This document shows, piece after piece, positions 53,029 to 61,016 of a stretch of DNA of 64,000 nucleotides. The position numbers were made by a program, and so were the translations under genes. Source of the DNA: Actinacidiphila alni (GTDB taxonomy: Bacteria > Actinomycetota > Actinomycetes > Streptomycetales > Streptomycetaceae); contig NZ_FONG01000024.1 in NCBI RefSeq assembly GCF_900112845.1, positions 1 to 64,000 of the forward strand, given 5' to 3'. Each line of letters starts with the position of its first letter. Positions within the stretch are counted from its first letter, which is position 1. Under the pieces are notes generated by a model that had not been told where the DNA came from, made no database searches, and worked only from the letters and a program-made list of their open reading frames with translations.

Positions 53029-54410
53029 GGAAGGACCTCCGGGGCGGGGATGTGTTCGGGGAGAGAGCGGAAGAGCCTGTCGTCCGACGGCCGCTCGACC
53101 TCGTCGATCGACGCGGCGTCGGAGTCGTTGTCGGAGCGGTGGTCCGACACGGATTCGGAATCGGAGTCGCGGTCCGCGTCGGGTTCGAGGTCGGGGTCGA
53201 GGTCCGCCTCGGCATCGGGATCGGTGCCGGGCGGCAGTGCGCGGTCGCGGGCGATCCCGGCCTCGGGAAGCCGCAGGGTGAAGGTGGAGCCCTGACCCTC
53301 GGCGCTCCACACGGTGACCTCCCCGCCGTGCGAGGCGGCCACGTGCTTGACGATGGACAGCCCGAGCCCGGTCCCGCCGGTGGCCCGCGAGCGCGCCGGG
53401 TCCACCCGGTAGAAGCGCTCGAAGACCCGGTCGCGGTCCTTCTCGGAGATGCCGATGCCCTGGTCGGTGACGGAGATCTCGATGAGGTCGCCCCCGGGCG
53501 CGTTGATCCTGCGCCCGGCTATGCCGACCCGGGTGCGGGCCGGACTGTAGTTGACGGCGTTCTCCACGAGATTGCCCAAGGCGGCGGCGAGCTGGCCCCG
53601 GTTTCCCCATATGTGCAGGTCAGGGGTGGTTCCGGTGGCCATGGTGATCTGTTTGGTGTTGGCCTGGTGGCGGCAGCGGTCGACGGCCTCGGCGACGAGG
53701 TCGTCCACGGCGACCGGCTCGGCGTCGTCGAGCAGGTCGTCGTTCTGGACCCGGGAGAGGTCGATGATCTCCTGGACCAGACTGGTCAGCCGGGTGGCCT
53801 CGATCTGCATCCGGCCCGCGAAGCGGAGCACCGCCTCGGGGTCGTCCGAGGCGTCCATGACGGCCTCCGACAGCAGGGAGAGCGCCCCCACGGGGGTCTT
53901 CAGTTCGTGGCTGACGTTCGCCACGAAGTCGCGTCGCACCGCTTCGATCCGCCGGGCCTCTGTCAGGTCCTCGACCAGCAGCAGCACCAGCCGGGAGCCC
54001 AGCGGGGCGACCCGGGCGGAGACCGCCAGGCCCTCGCCGCGGCTCGCGCCCCGGCGCGGGAGGTCCAGTTCGACCTGCCGTATCTCCCCGTCCCGCCGGG
54101 TCTCGCGGGCCATCTGCAGCATCTGGTCGACGGCCAGCCGGCCGCCCCGTACCAGCCCGAGGGCGTACGCCGCCGAGCTGGCCTTGACCACGGTGTCGCC
54201 CTCGTCCAGGACGACCGCGGAGGAGCGCAGGACCGACAGGACGGTGTCCACGCCCGGCGGCAGTGTGCCGGTCACATTGTCGGGCCGCATGGCCGTACGG
54301 GTCGGGCGGGCCTGTTCCCGCTCGCTCCAGCGGAACGCGAGCACGGCGATCACGCCGGTCAGCAGACCGGCGATCGCACTGGCTGCGGCGACTGCCGCGT
54401 TCACGTTCAT
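53025..54410 (-). CDS. phoR: phosphate sensor histidine kinase PhoR with acidic C-terminal tail
   Basis: A 461-residue membrane kinase. One N-terminal span (ASAIAGLLTGVIAVLAFRW) precedes a PAS-like region, then the HisKA helix with FVANVSHELKTPVGALSLL, and a HATPase_c domain with NLVENAVNYSPA, VTDQGIGISEKDRDRVFERF and GTGLGLSIVKHVAASHGG. After the kinase there is an unusual ~70-residue tail rich in Asp/Ser/Glu (DPDAEADLDPDLEPDADRDS and more), apparently a lineage-specific expansion. It senses phosphate limitation with PhoU/Pst and phosphorylates PhoP. Confidence 0.94.
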   Translation of the reverse strand: MNVNAAVAAASAIAGLLTGVIAVLAFRWSEREQARPTRTAMRPDNVTGTLPPGVDTVLSVLRSSAVVLDEGDTVVKASSAAYALGLVRGGRLAVDQMLQMARETRRDGEIRQVELDLPRRGASRGEGLAVSARVAPLGSRLVLLLVEDLTEARRIEAVRRDFVANVSHELKTPVGALSLLSEAVMDASDDPEAVLRFAGRMQIEATRLTSLVQEIIDLSRVQNDDLLDDAEPVAVDDLVAEAVDRCRHQANTKQITMATGTTPDLHIWGNRGQLAAALGNLVENAVNYSPARTRVGIAGRRINAPGGDLIEISVTDQGIGISEKDRDRVFERFYRVDPARSRATGGTGLGLSIVKHVAASHGGEVTVWSAEGQGSTFTLRLPEAGIARDRALPPGTDPDAEADLDPDLEPDADRDSDSESVSDHRSDNDSDAASIDEVERPSDDRLFRSLPEHIPAPEVLP

Positions 54411-54483
54411 ATCCCCAGGTTAGGCGGCTCGATCGAGCGGTCCACAACCCTGGGAGCGAGCTCTCGGATCCCCGTTGCCAAGA

Positions 54484-54516
54484 GTTCACCTTCACGTGAG
54501 CAGTGGTTCACTTCAG
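54484..54516. promoter_or_regulatory. PHO box between phoR and phoU
   Basis: Three 11-base direct units: GTTCACCTTCA (54484), CGTGAGCAGTG (54495, degenerate) and GTTCACTTCAG (54506). GTTCACC repeats with an 11-base period are the PhoP binding signature in Streptomyces. Its place in the divergent gap fits PhoP control of both phoRP and phoU. Confidence 0.85.
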
Positions 54517-54592
54517 GTGCGCGGTCGGGACGCGTACGGCCATCAGCGTGGCAGCGTGGAGGAGAAACCTCTGTTCGGACGGAAGGAAAGCG

Positions 54593-55279
54593 ATGCGCGA
54601 CGCATACCACGAGGAGCTGGACTCGATCGGTGACGGTCTGGTCGAGATGGCCCGGCTCGTCGGATCCGCGATCGGCCGGGCCACCACCGCGCTGCTCGAC
54701 GCGGACCTCAATGTCGCGGAGAGCGTCATCGCCGCCGACGAGAAGGTCGACGAGATCCAGCGGGACCTGGAGAACCGGGCGATCGCCCTGCTGGCCCGGC
54801 AGCAGCCGGTCGCCACCGACCTGCGCATCGTCGTGACCTCGCTGCGGATGAGCGCGGACCTGGAGCGGTCCGGCGACCTCGCCCGGCACGTCGCCAAGCT
54901 CGCCCGCCTGCGCTTTCCGGAATCGGCCGTGCCGCGCGACCTGCACAGCACCATCCTGGAGATGGGCCAGCTCGCGCAGCGCCTGGTCGCCAAGGCCGGC
55001 GAGGTCATCATCAGCAAGGACGTCGACGACGCGCTGCAACTGGAGGCGGACGACGACCGCATGGACGAGCTGCACCGCACGCTCTTCCAGCACCTGCTCG
55101 ACGACCGCTGGAAGCACGGCATCGAGACCGCCGTGGACGTCACCCTCGTCGGCCGCTACTACGAGCGGTTCGCCGACCACGCCGTGTCGGTGGCCAAGCG
55201 CGTCGTCTACCTCGTGACCGGTGAGCACGCCGACGAGATCGCCCCGGCCTCCCCGCCGCCGGTGGCCGAGGGCGCGTAA
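54593..55279 (+). CDS. phoU: phosphate transport system regulator PhoU
   Basis: A 228-residue cytoplasmic protein of two three-helix bundles with the repeated acidic metal motifs E-x(3)-D (ESVIAADEKVDEIQRDLENR and DDALQLEADDDRMDELHRTL) and VGRYYERFADHAVSVAKRV. It dampens PhoR-PhoP signalling when phosphate is plentiful. GGAAGGAAA precedes the ATG. It is divergent from phoR across a PHO box and upstream of mtpA. Confidence 0.94.
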   Translation: MRDAYHEELDSIGDGLVEMARLVGSAIGRATTALLDADLNVAESVIAADEKVDEIQRDLENRAIALLARQQPVATDLRIVVTSLRMSADLERSGDLARHVAKLARLRFPESAVPRDLHSTILEMGQLAQRLVAKAGEVIISKDVDDALQLEADDDRMDELHRTLFQHLLDDRWKHGIETAVDVTLVGRYYERFADHAVSVAKRVVYLVTGEHADEIAPASPPPVAEGA

Positions 55280-55432
55280 GGCCGTTCTCTTACGGGGGTG
55301 CGATCCGGTACGAGGGCGCGCGCGGCATTCGGTGACGGTGGGTGTGCGCTTGTGCGCCGTGGGCGCGCTGTTGAAGCGCGCCTCCGGAGGGCAGTTCACT
55401 GGAGGGCAGGCAAGCCCGAGGAGGGTGTACTG

Positions 55433-55606
55433 ATGCAGGAATCCCCCGCCACGCCGACCGCTGTCCGCGACGAGCCGTCCACCGACCACGCCCCGCAGTC
55501 CCTGCGGACCCCGCTGCCGCTGGTCGCCGCGTGCGGCTGCGGTTCGGGCTGCGGCTGCGGCTGCCAGTCCGGCGCTCCGTGCCAGTGCGGCGGCTGCACC
55601 GGCTGA
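55433..55606 (+). CDS. mtpA: metallothionein-like Cys-rich peptide MtpA
   Basis: A 57-residue peptide. The first half is ordinary; the last ~25 residues are Cys/Gly-rich with eight Cys (ACGCGSGCGCGCQ, then CQCGGC). This spacing is that of a metallothionein or metal-thiolate cluster. In S. coelicolor a gene of this kind follows phoU and is transcribed with it under phosphate control, which the position (153 bases after phoU) supports. GAGGAGG precedes the ATG. It probably buffers zinc or another thiophilic metal. Confidence 0.82.
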   Translation: MQESPATPTAVRDEPSTDHAPQSLRTPLPLVAACGCGSGCGCGCQSGAPCQCGGCTG

Positions 55607-55630
55607 CCTCCCCTTCCCTCCGTCCGTTCC

Positions 55631-55671
55631 GCCGACGGCCCGCGTTCCCACCGGGAGCGCGGGCCGTCGGC
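55631..55671 (+). terminator. terminator stem-loop after mtpA
   Basis: A 19-base inverted repeat with one mismatch (arms 55631-55649 and 55653-55671; GCCGACGGCCCGCG...) closes the phoU-mtpA unit. Confidence 0.8.
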
Positions 55672-55716
55672 GTGTCCGGGCCGGGGCCGGACAGTGAGCG
55701 TTACTTCTGCGACTCC

Positions 55717-55749
55717 TGTGCGTCACCTCTACAACCCTTGTGCGTCACC
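55717..55749. promoter_or_regulatory. 11-base-spaced direct repeat upstream of the surface protein gene
   Basis: TGTGCGTCACC occurs at 55717 and 55739, exactly 22 bases (two 11-base units) apart, 61 bases before the surface-protein start. The spacing equals that of a PHO box with a degenerate middle unit; the GCGTCACC core differs from GTTCACC at two positions. Confidence 0.45.
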
Positions 55750-55809
55750 GCCCGTCTAGCTCTCCACAACCGCACGGGTCGGCTCCGAGGGGGAGGGGTG
55801 TCGTTGCCC

Positions 55810-57369
55810 ATGGCAAGCGTCAACCGCACAGGCGGCCGCACGACCAGATGGAAGTCCGGCAGGAGGCGGGGGGCCGGGCTGCCGGCCGCGGCCCTCGCCG
55901 TACCGCTGCTGCTGCTCGGCGCTCCGGCGGCACCGGCCGCCGCGACGGAGACCGTCACAGCACCGGCCGCAGCCGGGGCCGGCACCGTCGCGATCGAGGC
56001 CACCGACGCGGTGACGCTGCCGCCGATGGTGACGCATTCCGCCAGGACCGCCATCACGATCGGCTTCGGCAAGGACCGGCCGGGGCACCCGACGGGTCCG
56101 CGCACGATCACCGTGGACACCTCGGGCGCGGCGGCCGTCGTCGACTTCTTCCAGTTCCCGGACTGCGAGCGGGGCGCGACCGAGGACATCCATGTGTGCA
56201 CGGTCCCGCACAAGAAGGCGGACGGCTCGGACACCGTCACCTTCACCGCGTCGGCGGCCCCTGATCTCCAGGGCGGCGCGGCCCGCCTGATCACGTACAC
56301 CGGTTCGTGGGGCGGGGTGCCGGCGACGCCCGCGAGCACGCGCGTACGGGTCGGCACGTCCACCGACCTGCGGGCCGCCGCGCCCCGGCCGGTCGGCGTC
56401 AAGCCGGGCAGCGGCGGTTCGCTCGCGGTCGCCGTGACCGACAAGGGGCTGGTCGGCGCGGACGCCTTCCTGCTGACCGTGCAGGTCACCAGCGCCCGGT
56501 TGTCGCTGGTGAAGGACCCGGCCTGCACGTACGACACGCAGTACGGCCGGGACCGGCTGACCTGCCGCTACGACGTACCGGTGGCTCCCGGGCAGACCGT
56601 CGCCGTGCGGCCGGTGCGGTTCACCACCCGGGCCGACTCCTTCAACGAAGAGGTGGCCTTCGGCGTCACCGCGCTCGTCTCCCCCGGCCCCGGCGAGCCG
56701 CCGGCCGCCGACCACGACCCGTACTGGACCGGGACCAAGGTCCGCGTGGTGACCGGCGCCGACTTCCGGGCGACGGGCGCGCGGCTGACCGGGCCGGTCG
56801 GGGCGAAGCTGACGGCCCGGTTCTCCTTCGTCAACGCCGGGCCCGCGGCCACCGACGACGGGCCCGGTATGTACGCCGTCGTGACGGTGCCGAAGGGGAC
56901 GGAGGCCGTGGACGTCCCGCGCGTCTGCGACCCGACGCTCGACGACGACGGCTCGCAGCCCGACCCCGAGCATCCGGGCCGCTACCAGTGCCCGTTCCTG
57001 AACGGCTCGGGTGCGCCGGGCATCGTGCACACCCTGGACTTCACCTTCAGGATCGTCACCGCGGACGTCGCGCCCGGCTCGGTGACGGTGAGGGAGAATT
57101 CGCACGCTCACCCGACCGACCCGGACCTCTCCAACAACACGGCGCCGATCGCGGTGACCGTGACCTCGGGGTCCTCGTCGTCGCCCTCGTCCTCGTCCCC
57201 GGCTTCGTCCCCGGGCCCGGGCTCGGGCCCGGCCGCGGATCCGGGGTCGTCGGCCGGCGAGCTGGCCGCCAGTGGCGCCCCGCCGGTCGCGCTGATCGCC
57301 GCCGCTGCGGTGGCGGCTCTGGCGCTGGGCGGGGCCGTCGCGTACACCTCGGTCAGGAGGCGCCGCTGA
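55810..57369 (+). CDS. sortase-anchored surface protein with repeated beta domains
   Basis: A 519-residue exported protein. Signal: RTTRWKSGRRRGAGLPAAAL, then an Ala/Leu/Pro core ending AAAA. The mature part is built of immunoglobulin-like strands, with Cys pairs (FPDCERG, IHVCTVPH; DPACTYD, LTCRYDV; VCDPTLDD, YQCPFLNG) and the Cna-like adhesin style text FSFVNAGPAATDDGP. A Ser/Pro stalk precedes the C-terminal LAASG, a membrane helix (PPVALIAAAAVAALALGGAV) and RRRR, an LAxTG-type sortase (SrtE) signal as in chaplins. ATG at 55810; a GTG at 55798 is possible. Two PhoP-like repeats lie upstream. Confidence 0.82.
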   Translation: MASVNRTGGRTTRWKSGRRRGAGLPAAALAVPLLLLGAPAAPAAATETVTAPAAAGAGTVAIEATDAVTLPPMVTHSARTAITIGFGKDRPGHPTGPRTITVDTSGAAAVVDFFQFPDCERGATEDIHVCTVPHKKADGSDTVTFTASAAPDLQGGAARLITYTGSWGGVPATPASTRVRVGTSTDLRAAAPRPVGVKPGSGGSLAVAVTDKGLVGADAFLLTVQVTSARLSLVKDPACTYDTQYGRDRLTCRYDVPVAPGQTVAVRPVRFTTRADSFNEEVAFGVTALVSPGPGEPPAADHDPYWTGTKVRVVTGADFRATGARLTGPVGAKLTARFSFVNAGPAATDDGPGMYAVVTVPKGTEAVDVPRVCDPTLDDDGSQPDPEHPGRYQCPFLNGSGAPGIVHTLDFTFRIVTADVAPGSVTVRENSHAHPTDPDLSNNTAPIAVTVTSGSSSSPSSSSPASSPGPGSGPAADPGSSAGELAASGAPPVALIAAAAVAALALGGAVAYTSVRRRR

Positions 57370-57820
57370 CCGCCGGCTCGACCGACGACCGGGCCGCTGA
57401 CCGGGCCTCTGACCGGGCGGCGAATTTGGCGCGGGCCGCCGGGGTGACCGGTGTGAAGAAGTTGACGAGGGTGCCGTCGGGGTCGCGGACGAGGAGGGAG
57501 CGGTTGCCCCAGGGCATGGTGGTGGGTTCCTGGACGAGGTGAACGCCGTGGTCCGCCAGGTTCGCGTGGACCCGGTCCACGTCCTCGACCAGGAATTCGA
57601 CGATGACGCTGTGGTTGGCGGCGGGGCGGACGGAGCCGGGGTCGTCCGGGATGAAGAGCGGGACGGTACGGGTGGAGCCGATGGCGAGGGTGGCCGCGGG
57701 GGTGCCGATCTCGGCGAAGTCCTCCGTCGCCCAGGCGGCCCGCAGACCGGTGGCCTTCTCGTAGAAGGCGACGAGGCGGGCGATGTCGCCGGTGATGACG
57801 CGGATCGAGACGAGGTCCAT
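57353..57820 (-). CDS. VOC-family protein
   Basis: A 155-residue protein with two beta-alpha-beta-beta units: IRVITGDIARLVAFYEKATG at the start, NHSVIVEFLVEDVDRVHANL in the second, and SLLVRDPDGTLVNFFTPV at the end, as in glyoxalase/bleomycin resistance/dioxygenase folds. The C-terminus adds an Ala/Arg tail (ARSEARSAARSSVEPA). Function could be metal-dependent lyase, isomerase or binding protein. The stop lies 17 bases inside the convergent surface-protein gene. It is divergent from a WYL regulator with a strong palindrome between. Confidence 0.88.
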   Translation of the reverse strand: MDLVSIRVITGDIARLVAFYEKATGLRAAWATEDFAEIGTPAATLAIGSTRTVPLFIPDDPGSVRPAANHSVIVEFLVEDVDRVHANLADHGVHLVQEPTTMPWGNRSLLVRDPDGTLVNFFTPVTPAARAKFAARSEARSAARSSVEPAVSGAS

Positions 57821-57878
57821 GAGGTGCTCCCGGTGGTTCGGTTCGGTTCCGTTCGGTGGAACACTCCGCACCGTAGGA

Positions 57879-57909
57879 CGGATAGTGGACAGATCCGGTC
57901 CACTATCCG
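57879..57909. promoter_or_regulatory. palindromic operator between the VOC and WYL genes
   Basis: CGGATAGTGGAC (57879-57890) and GTCCACTATCCG (57898-57909) are perfect 12-base inverted arms with a seven-base spacer. It lies in the 105-base divergent promoter region, 16 bases before the WYL start, so it is probably that regulator's site. Confidence 0.75.
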
Positions 57910-57925
57910 CGCTAGATTCCGGAGC

Positions 57926-58927
57926 ATGTCCCGACCCACCGGCCGCGTCCTGACCCTCCTGGAACTGCTCCAGTCCGGCGGTGTCCGCACCATCGCGGAA
58001 CTGGCCGAACGCCTCGGCGTGGACGGCAGGACCGTACGGCGCTACGTCGACCAGCTCGTCGACCTGGACATCCCGGTCGAGGCGGTCCGCGGCCGGTACG
58101 GCGGCTACCGGCTCGGCGCCGGTTACCGCCTGCCCCCGCTGATGCTCGGCGACGACGAGGCCCTCGCCGTCCTCCTCGGCCTGCTCGCGGGCCGCCGCTC
58201 CGGCCTGACCGCGGCGACCGACTCCCCGACCGGGACCGCGAGCGAGACGGCGGCGGCCAAGATCCGCCGTGTGCTGCCCGTACGGCTGGCCCGCCGGCTG
58301 GACGCCCTCCTGGAGTCCCTGGCCTTCACCTCACCCGCCGACGACCTCCCGCACCCCGACGCCGAGGTGCTGCTCACCGTCGCCGACGCCGTACGCCACC
58401 GCCGCCCGCTCACCATCCGCTACACCGACCGCCACGGCCGCCGCACCGAACGCCCCCTGCACCCGTACGGCATCGTCGCCCACGCCGGCCACTGGTACGT
58501 CACCGGTTTCGACCCGGCCAAGGCCGAGGACCGCACTTTCCGCCTCGACCGCGTGGCCGCCGCCCGGCCCGCCCCCGGCACCTTCGACCCGCCGGCCGGC
58601 CTCGACCCGGCCGCCCGTGTCGTCACGTCCCTGGCCACGGCCCCCTACCGCCACGAGGTCACCCTCCACGTCCGGGCCACCCCCGCCCACATCCGCACCC
58701 GCTTCCCGCCCACGGTCGCCACCCTGACCCCCGACCCCGACACCCCGCCATGGACCCGCGTCGACCTCCGCGCCGACTCCCTGACCTGGCTCCCACCCCT
58801 CCTCGCCGCCCTCGACCGCCCCTTCACGATCACCCGCCCCCAAGAACTCCGCACCCTGACAAGGGACTTCGCCACCCGCCTCACCACAAGCGCCGCATCC
58901 CCACCGGGCCCGCTGCCAACGACGTAG
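57926..58927 (+). CDS. helix-turn-helix WYL-domain transcriptional regulator
   Basis: A 333-residue regulator. The N-terminal HTH (GRVLTLLELLQSGGVRTIAE, LGVDGRTVRRYVDQL) is followed by GRYGGYRLGAGYRLPPLML and the WYL domain (LTIRYTDRHGRRTERPLHPY, HAGHWYVTGFD, TFRLDRVAAAR). WYL domains sense ligands, nucleic acids among them in some families. The divergent VOC gene and the palindrome suggest a local regulon of two genes. ATG at 57926 with GGAG upstream. Confidence 0.9.
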   Translation: MSRPTGRVLTLLELLQSGGVRTIAELAERLGVDGRTVRRYVDQLVDLDIPVEAVRGRYGGYRLGAGYRLPPLMLGDDEALAVLLGLLAGRRSGLTAATDSPTGTASETAAAKIRRVLPVRLARRLDALLESLAFTSPADDLPHPDAEVLLTVADAVRHRRPLTIRYTDRHGRRTERPLHPYGIVAHAGHWYVTGFDPAKAEDRTFRLDRVAAARPAPGTFDPPAGLDPAARVVTSLATAPYRHEVTLHVRATPAHIRTRFPPTVATLTPDPDTPPWTRVDLRADSLTWLPPLLAALDRPFTITRPQELRTLTRDFATRLTTSAASPPGPLPTT

Positions 58928-58939
58928 TACGCGGGCGGT

Positions 58940-59761
58940 TCAGTCGCCGCGCGTCGCGGCCATCGACGTGAGCAGCGCCAGGGACCGCTCGTCCGGCGAG
59001 CCGGGCCTGGCGTGGAGGACGGTCAGCACCTGGCCGTCCTCCAACGGCATCGCGTGGAAGCGGAGGTTGACGACGCCGACCTCGGGGTGGCGGAAGCTCT
59101 TGAGGCCGGACGTGGTGGTGTGCACGTCGTGCCGGGCCCACAGGTCGCGGAAGTCCTGGCTCCGCAAGGACAGTTCACCGATGAGGTCGCGCAGCGCGGG
59201 GTCGTCGCGCTCGGTGCCGATCATCGCCCGGAAGTTCGCCACCACCTCCGACGCGGAGATGGGCCAGTCCACGTGCGAGTGCCGGGTCTCGGGGTCGAGG
59301 AACATCGCCCGCAGCAGATTGGTGCCGGGTGTGTAGCAGGGGGCCAGTTCGCAGGCCAGGGGGTTGGACGCGACGACGTTCATCCGGCGGCTGGTCACCG
59401 AGGCCGGCGTCATCGTCCAGGCGTCGAGCAGTTCCTGCACCGCCTCCGGCACCTGCTCGCGGGTGCGCGCGGCGGTCGGCGCGGGCCGCGCCAGCGCGTA
59501 CAGGTGCTCGGTGAGGTGCTCGTCCAGACGCAGCGCCCGGGCCAGCGACTCCAGGACGCTCTCCGACGGCCGGTGTCCGCGGCCCTGCTCCAGCCGTACG
59601 TAGTAGTCGGCGCTGACCCCGGCGAGCAGCGCCAGCTCTTCCCGGCGCAGCCCGGCCACCCGCCTGCGGTGGTCGCCCGCGGCGTCGTCGAGCCCCACGT
59701 CCTCGGGGCGGACCAGGGCCCGGCGGGCGCGGAGGAACTGCGCGAAGGCGGCGTCGTCCAT
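58940..59761 (-). CDS. XRE-type regulator with MmyB ligand-binding domain
   Basis: A 273-residue regulator. N-terminal helix-turn-helix (AQFLRARRALVRPEDVGL, RVAGLRREELALLAGVSADY, YVRLEQGRG, PSESVLESLARAL), then a PAS-like MmyB domain (TSRRMNVVASNPLACELAPC, NLLRAMFLDPETR, DFRDLWARHDV, GVVNLRFHAMPLED). Such proteins are common in Streptomyces, bind a fatty-acid-like ligand in some cases, and control an adjacent oxidoreductase gene. It is divergent from the alcohol dehydrogenase gene, 138 bases apart. Confidence 0.9.
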   Translation of the reverse strand: MDDAAFAQFLRARRALVRPEDVGLDDAAGDHRRRVAGLRREELALLAGVSADYYVRLEQGRGHRPSESVLESLARALRLDEHLTEHLYALARPAPTAARTREQVPEAVQELLDAWTMTPASVTSRRMNVVASNPLACELAPCYTPGTNLLRAMFLDPETRHSHVDWPISASEVVANFRAMIGTERDDPALRDLIGELSLRSQDFRDLWARHDVHTTTSGLKSFRHPEVGVVNLRFHAMPLEDGQVLTVLHARPGSPDERSLALLTSMAATRGD

Positions 59762-59899
59762 GCGTCCACGGTAGGTCCGCGCCGGTCCTCCGGCACCGGG
59801 CGAGGGTGGCCCTGCGGTTCCCAGGCTCCGGCCACCGATGGCGGGGCCGGTGCGCGCGGCACAGCCTGGACCGCGTACCGAACGAAAGGGGACCGATCG

Positions 59900-60946
59900 A
59901 TGCGTACGGTGAACGGCTGGGCCGCCCACGCGCCCGGGGAAGCCCTGCGGCCGTGGCGTTTCGAGCGCCGCGACCTGCGGCCGACCGATGTCGCGCTGCG
60001 GGTGACGCACGCGGGTGTGTGCTTCACCGACCTGGACCACGTACGGCCCGAGCCGGGGCAGGAGCGGCCGGAGATCTTCCCGCTGGTGCCCGGGCACGAG
60101 ATCGTGGGCGAGGTGACGGCGGTCGGCGCCGCGGTCACCGGCTTCCGGGCCGGCGACCCGGTGTGCGTGGGCAACATCGTGGACTCGTGCGGGGTGTGCG
60201 AGGCGTGCCGGGGCGGCGACCAGGAGTTCTGCGAGCAGTTCCCGACCCTGACCTACGCCGGGCGCGACCGGGTCGACGGGAGCCTGACGCAGGGCGGCTT
60301 CAGCGACGAGTACGTGGCCGACCAGGCGTTCGTCCACCGGCGCCCCGAGGGGCTCGACCCGGCCGGGACCGCGCCGCTGATGTGCGCGGGGATCACCACA
60401 TGGGTGCCGCTCAGGCAGTGGGAGGCCGGCCCCGGGCGGACGGTGGGGATCATCGGCCTCGGCGGGCTCGGCCACGTGGCGGTGAAGCTGGCCAAGGCGC
60501 TGGGCGCGGAGGTCGTGGGTTTCACCACCTCGCCGGGCAAGGCCGCGGACATGCGCGCGCTCGGCGCGGACGACGTGGTGCTGTCCACGGACGCGGAGGC
60601 GATGGCCGAGCAGCGGGGCCGGTTCGACTTCATCCTCGACACGGTCCCGCGGGCGCACGACCTGACCCCGTACCTCCACGCGCTCCGCTTCGACCGGACG
60701 CTGTGCTCCCTCGGCATGGTCCAGGACATGCCCTTCGACCCGATGGCCCTGGTGTTCGGCCGCAAGCGCCTCGCCGGCGCGGGCAGCGGCGGCATCGCGG
60801 CGACCCGCGAGATGCTCGACTTCTGCGGGGCCCACGGCGTCACGGCGACGGTCGAGGTCCTCCCCGCGACGGAGGTCAACACCGCGCTCGACCGCCTCGC
60901 GGCGAACGACGTGAAGTACCGCTTCGTCCTCGACATGGCGCGCTGA
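59900..60946 (+). CDS. zinc-dependent NAD(P) alcohol dehydrogenase (cinnamyl-alcohol type)
   Basis: A 348-residue MDR enzyme. Catalytic zinc ligands: C in HAGVCFTDLDH, PGHEIVGEV and the later Cys. The structural zinc site is four Cys in VDSCGVCEACRGGDQEFCEQ. The Rossmann motif is GIIGLGGLGHVAVKLAKALG. The last part (TEVNTALDRLAANDVKYRFVL) is the CAD/YahK-type ending. It should interconvert aldehydes and alcohols. AAAGGGG precedes the ATG. Probably regulated by the divergent XRE-MmyB protein. Confidence 0.91.
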   Translation: MRTVNGWAAHAPGEALRPWRFERRDLRPTDVALRVTHAGVCFTDLDHVRPEPGQERPEIFPLVPGHEIVGEVTAVGAAVTGFRAGDPVCVGNIVDSCGVCEACRGGDQEFCEQFPTLTYAGRDRVDGSLTQGGFSDEYVADQAFVHRRPEGLDPAGTAPLMCAGITTWVPLRQWEAGPGRTVGIIGLGGLGHVAVKLAKALGAEVVGFTTSPGKAADMRALGADDVVLSTDAEAMAEQRGRFDFILDTVPRAHDLTPYLHALRFDRTLCSLGMVQDMPFDPMALVFGRKRLAGAGSGGIAATREMLDFCGAHGVTATVEVLPATEVNTALDRLAANDVKYRFVLDMAR

Positions 60947-60962
60947 CGGCCCCTGCGCGCGA

Positions 60963-61001
60963 AAGCCCCTGACCCGCACCGTGTGCGCGGGTCAGGGGCT
61001 T
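60963..61001. terminator. bidirectional terminator between adh and gpmA
   Basis: A perfect 15-base stem (AAGCCCCTGACCCGC at 60963-60977 and its complement at 60987-61001) between converging stops. Confidence 0.85.
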
Positions 61002-61016
61002 GGCCCTATGGGAGAA

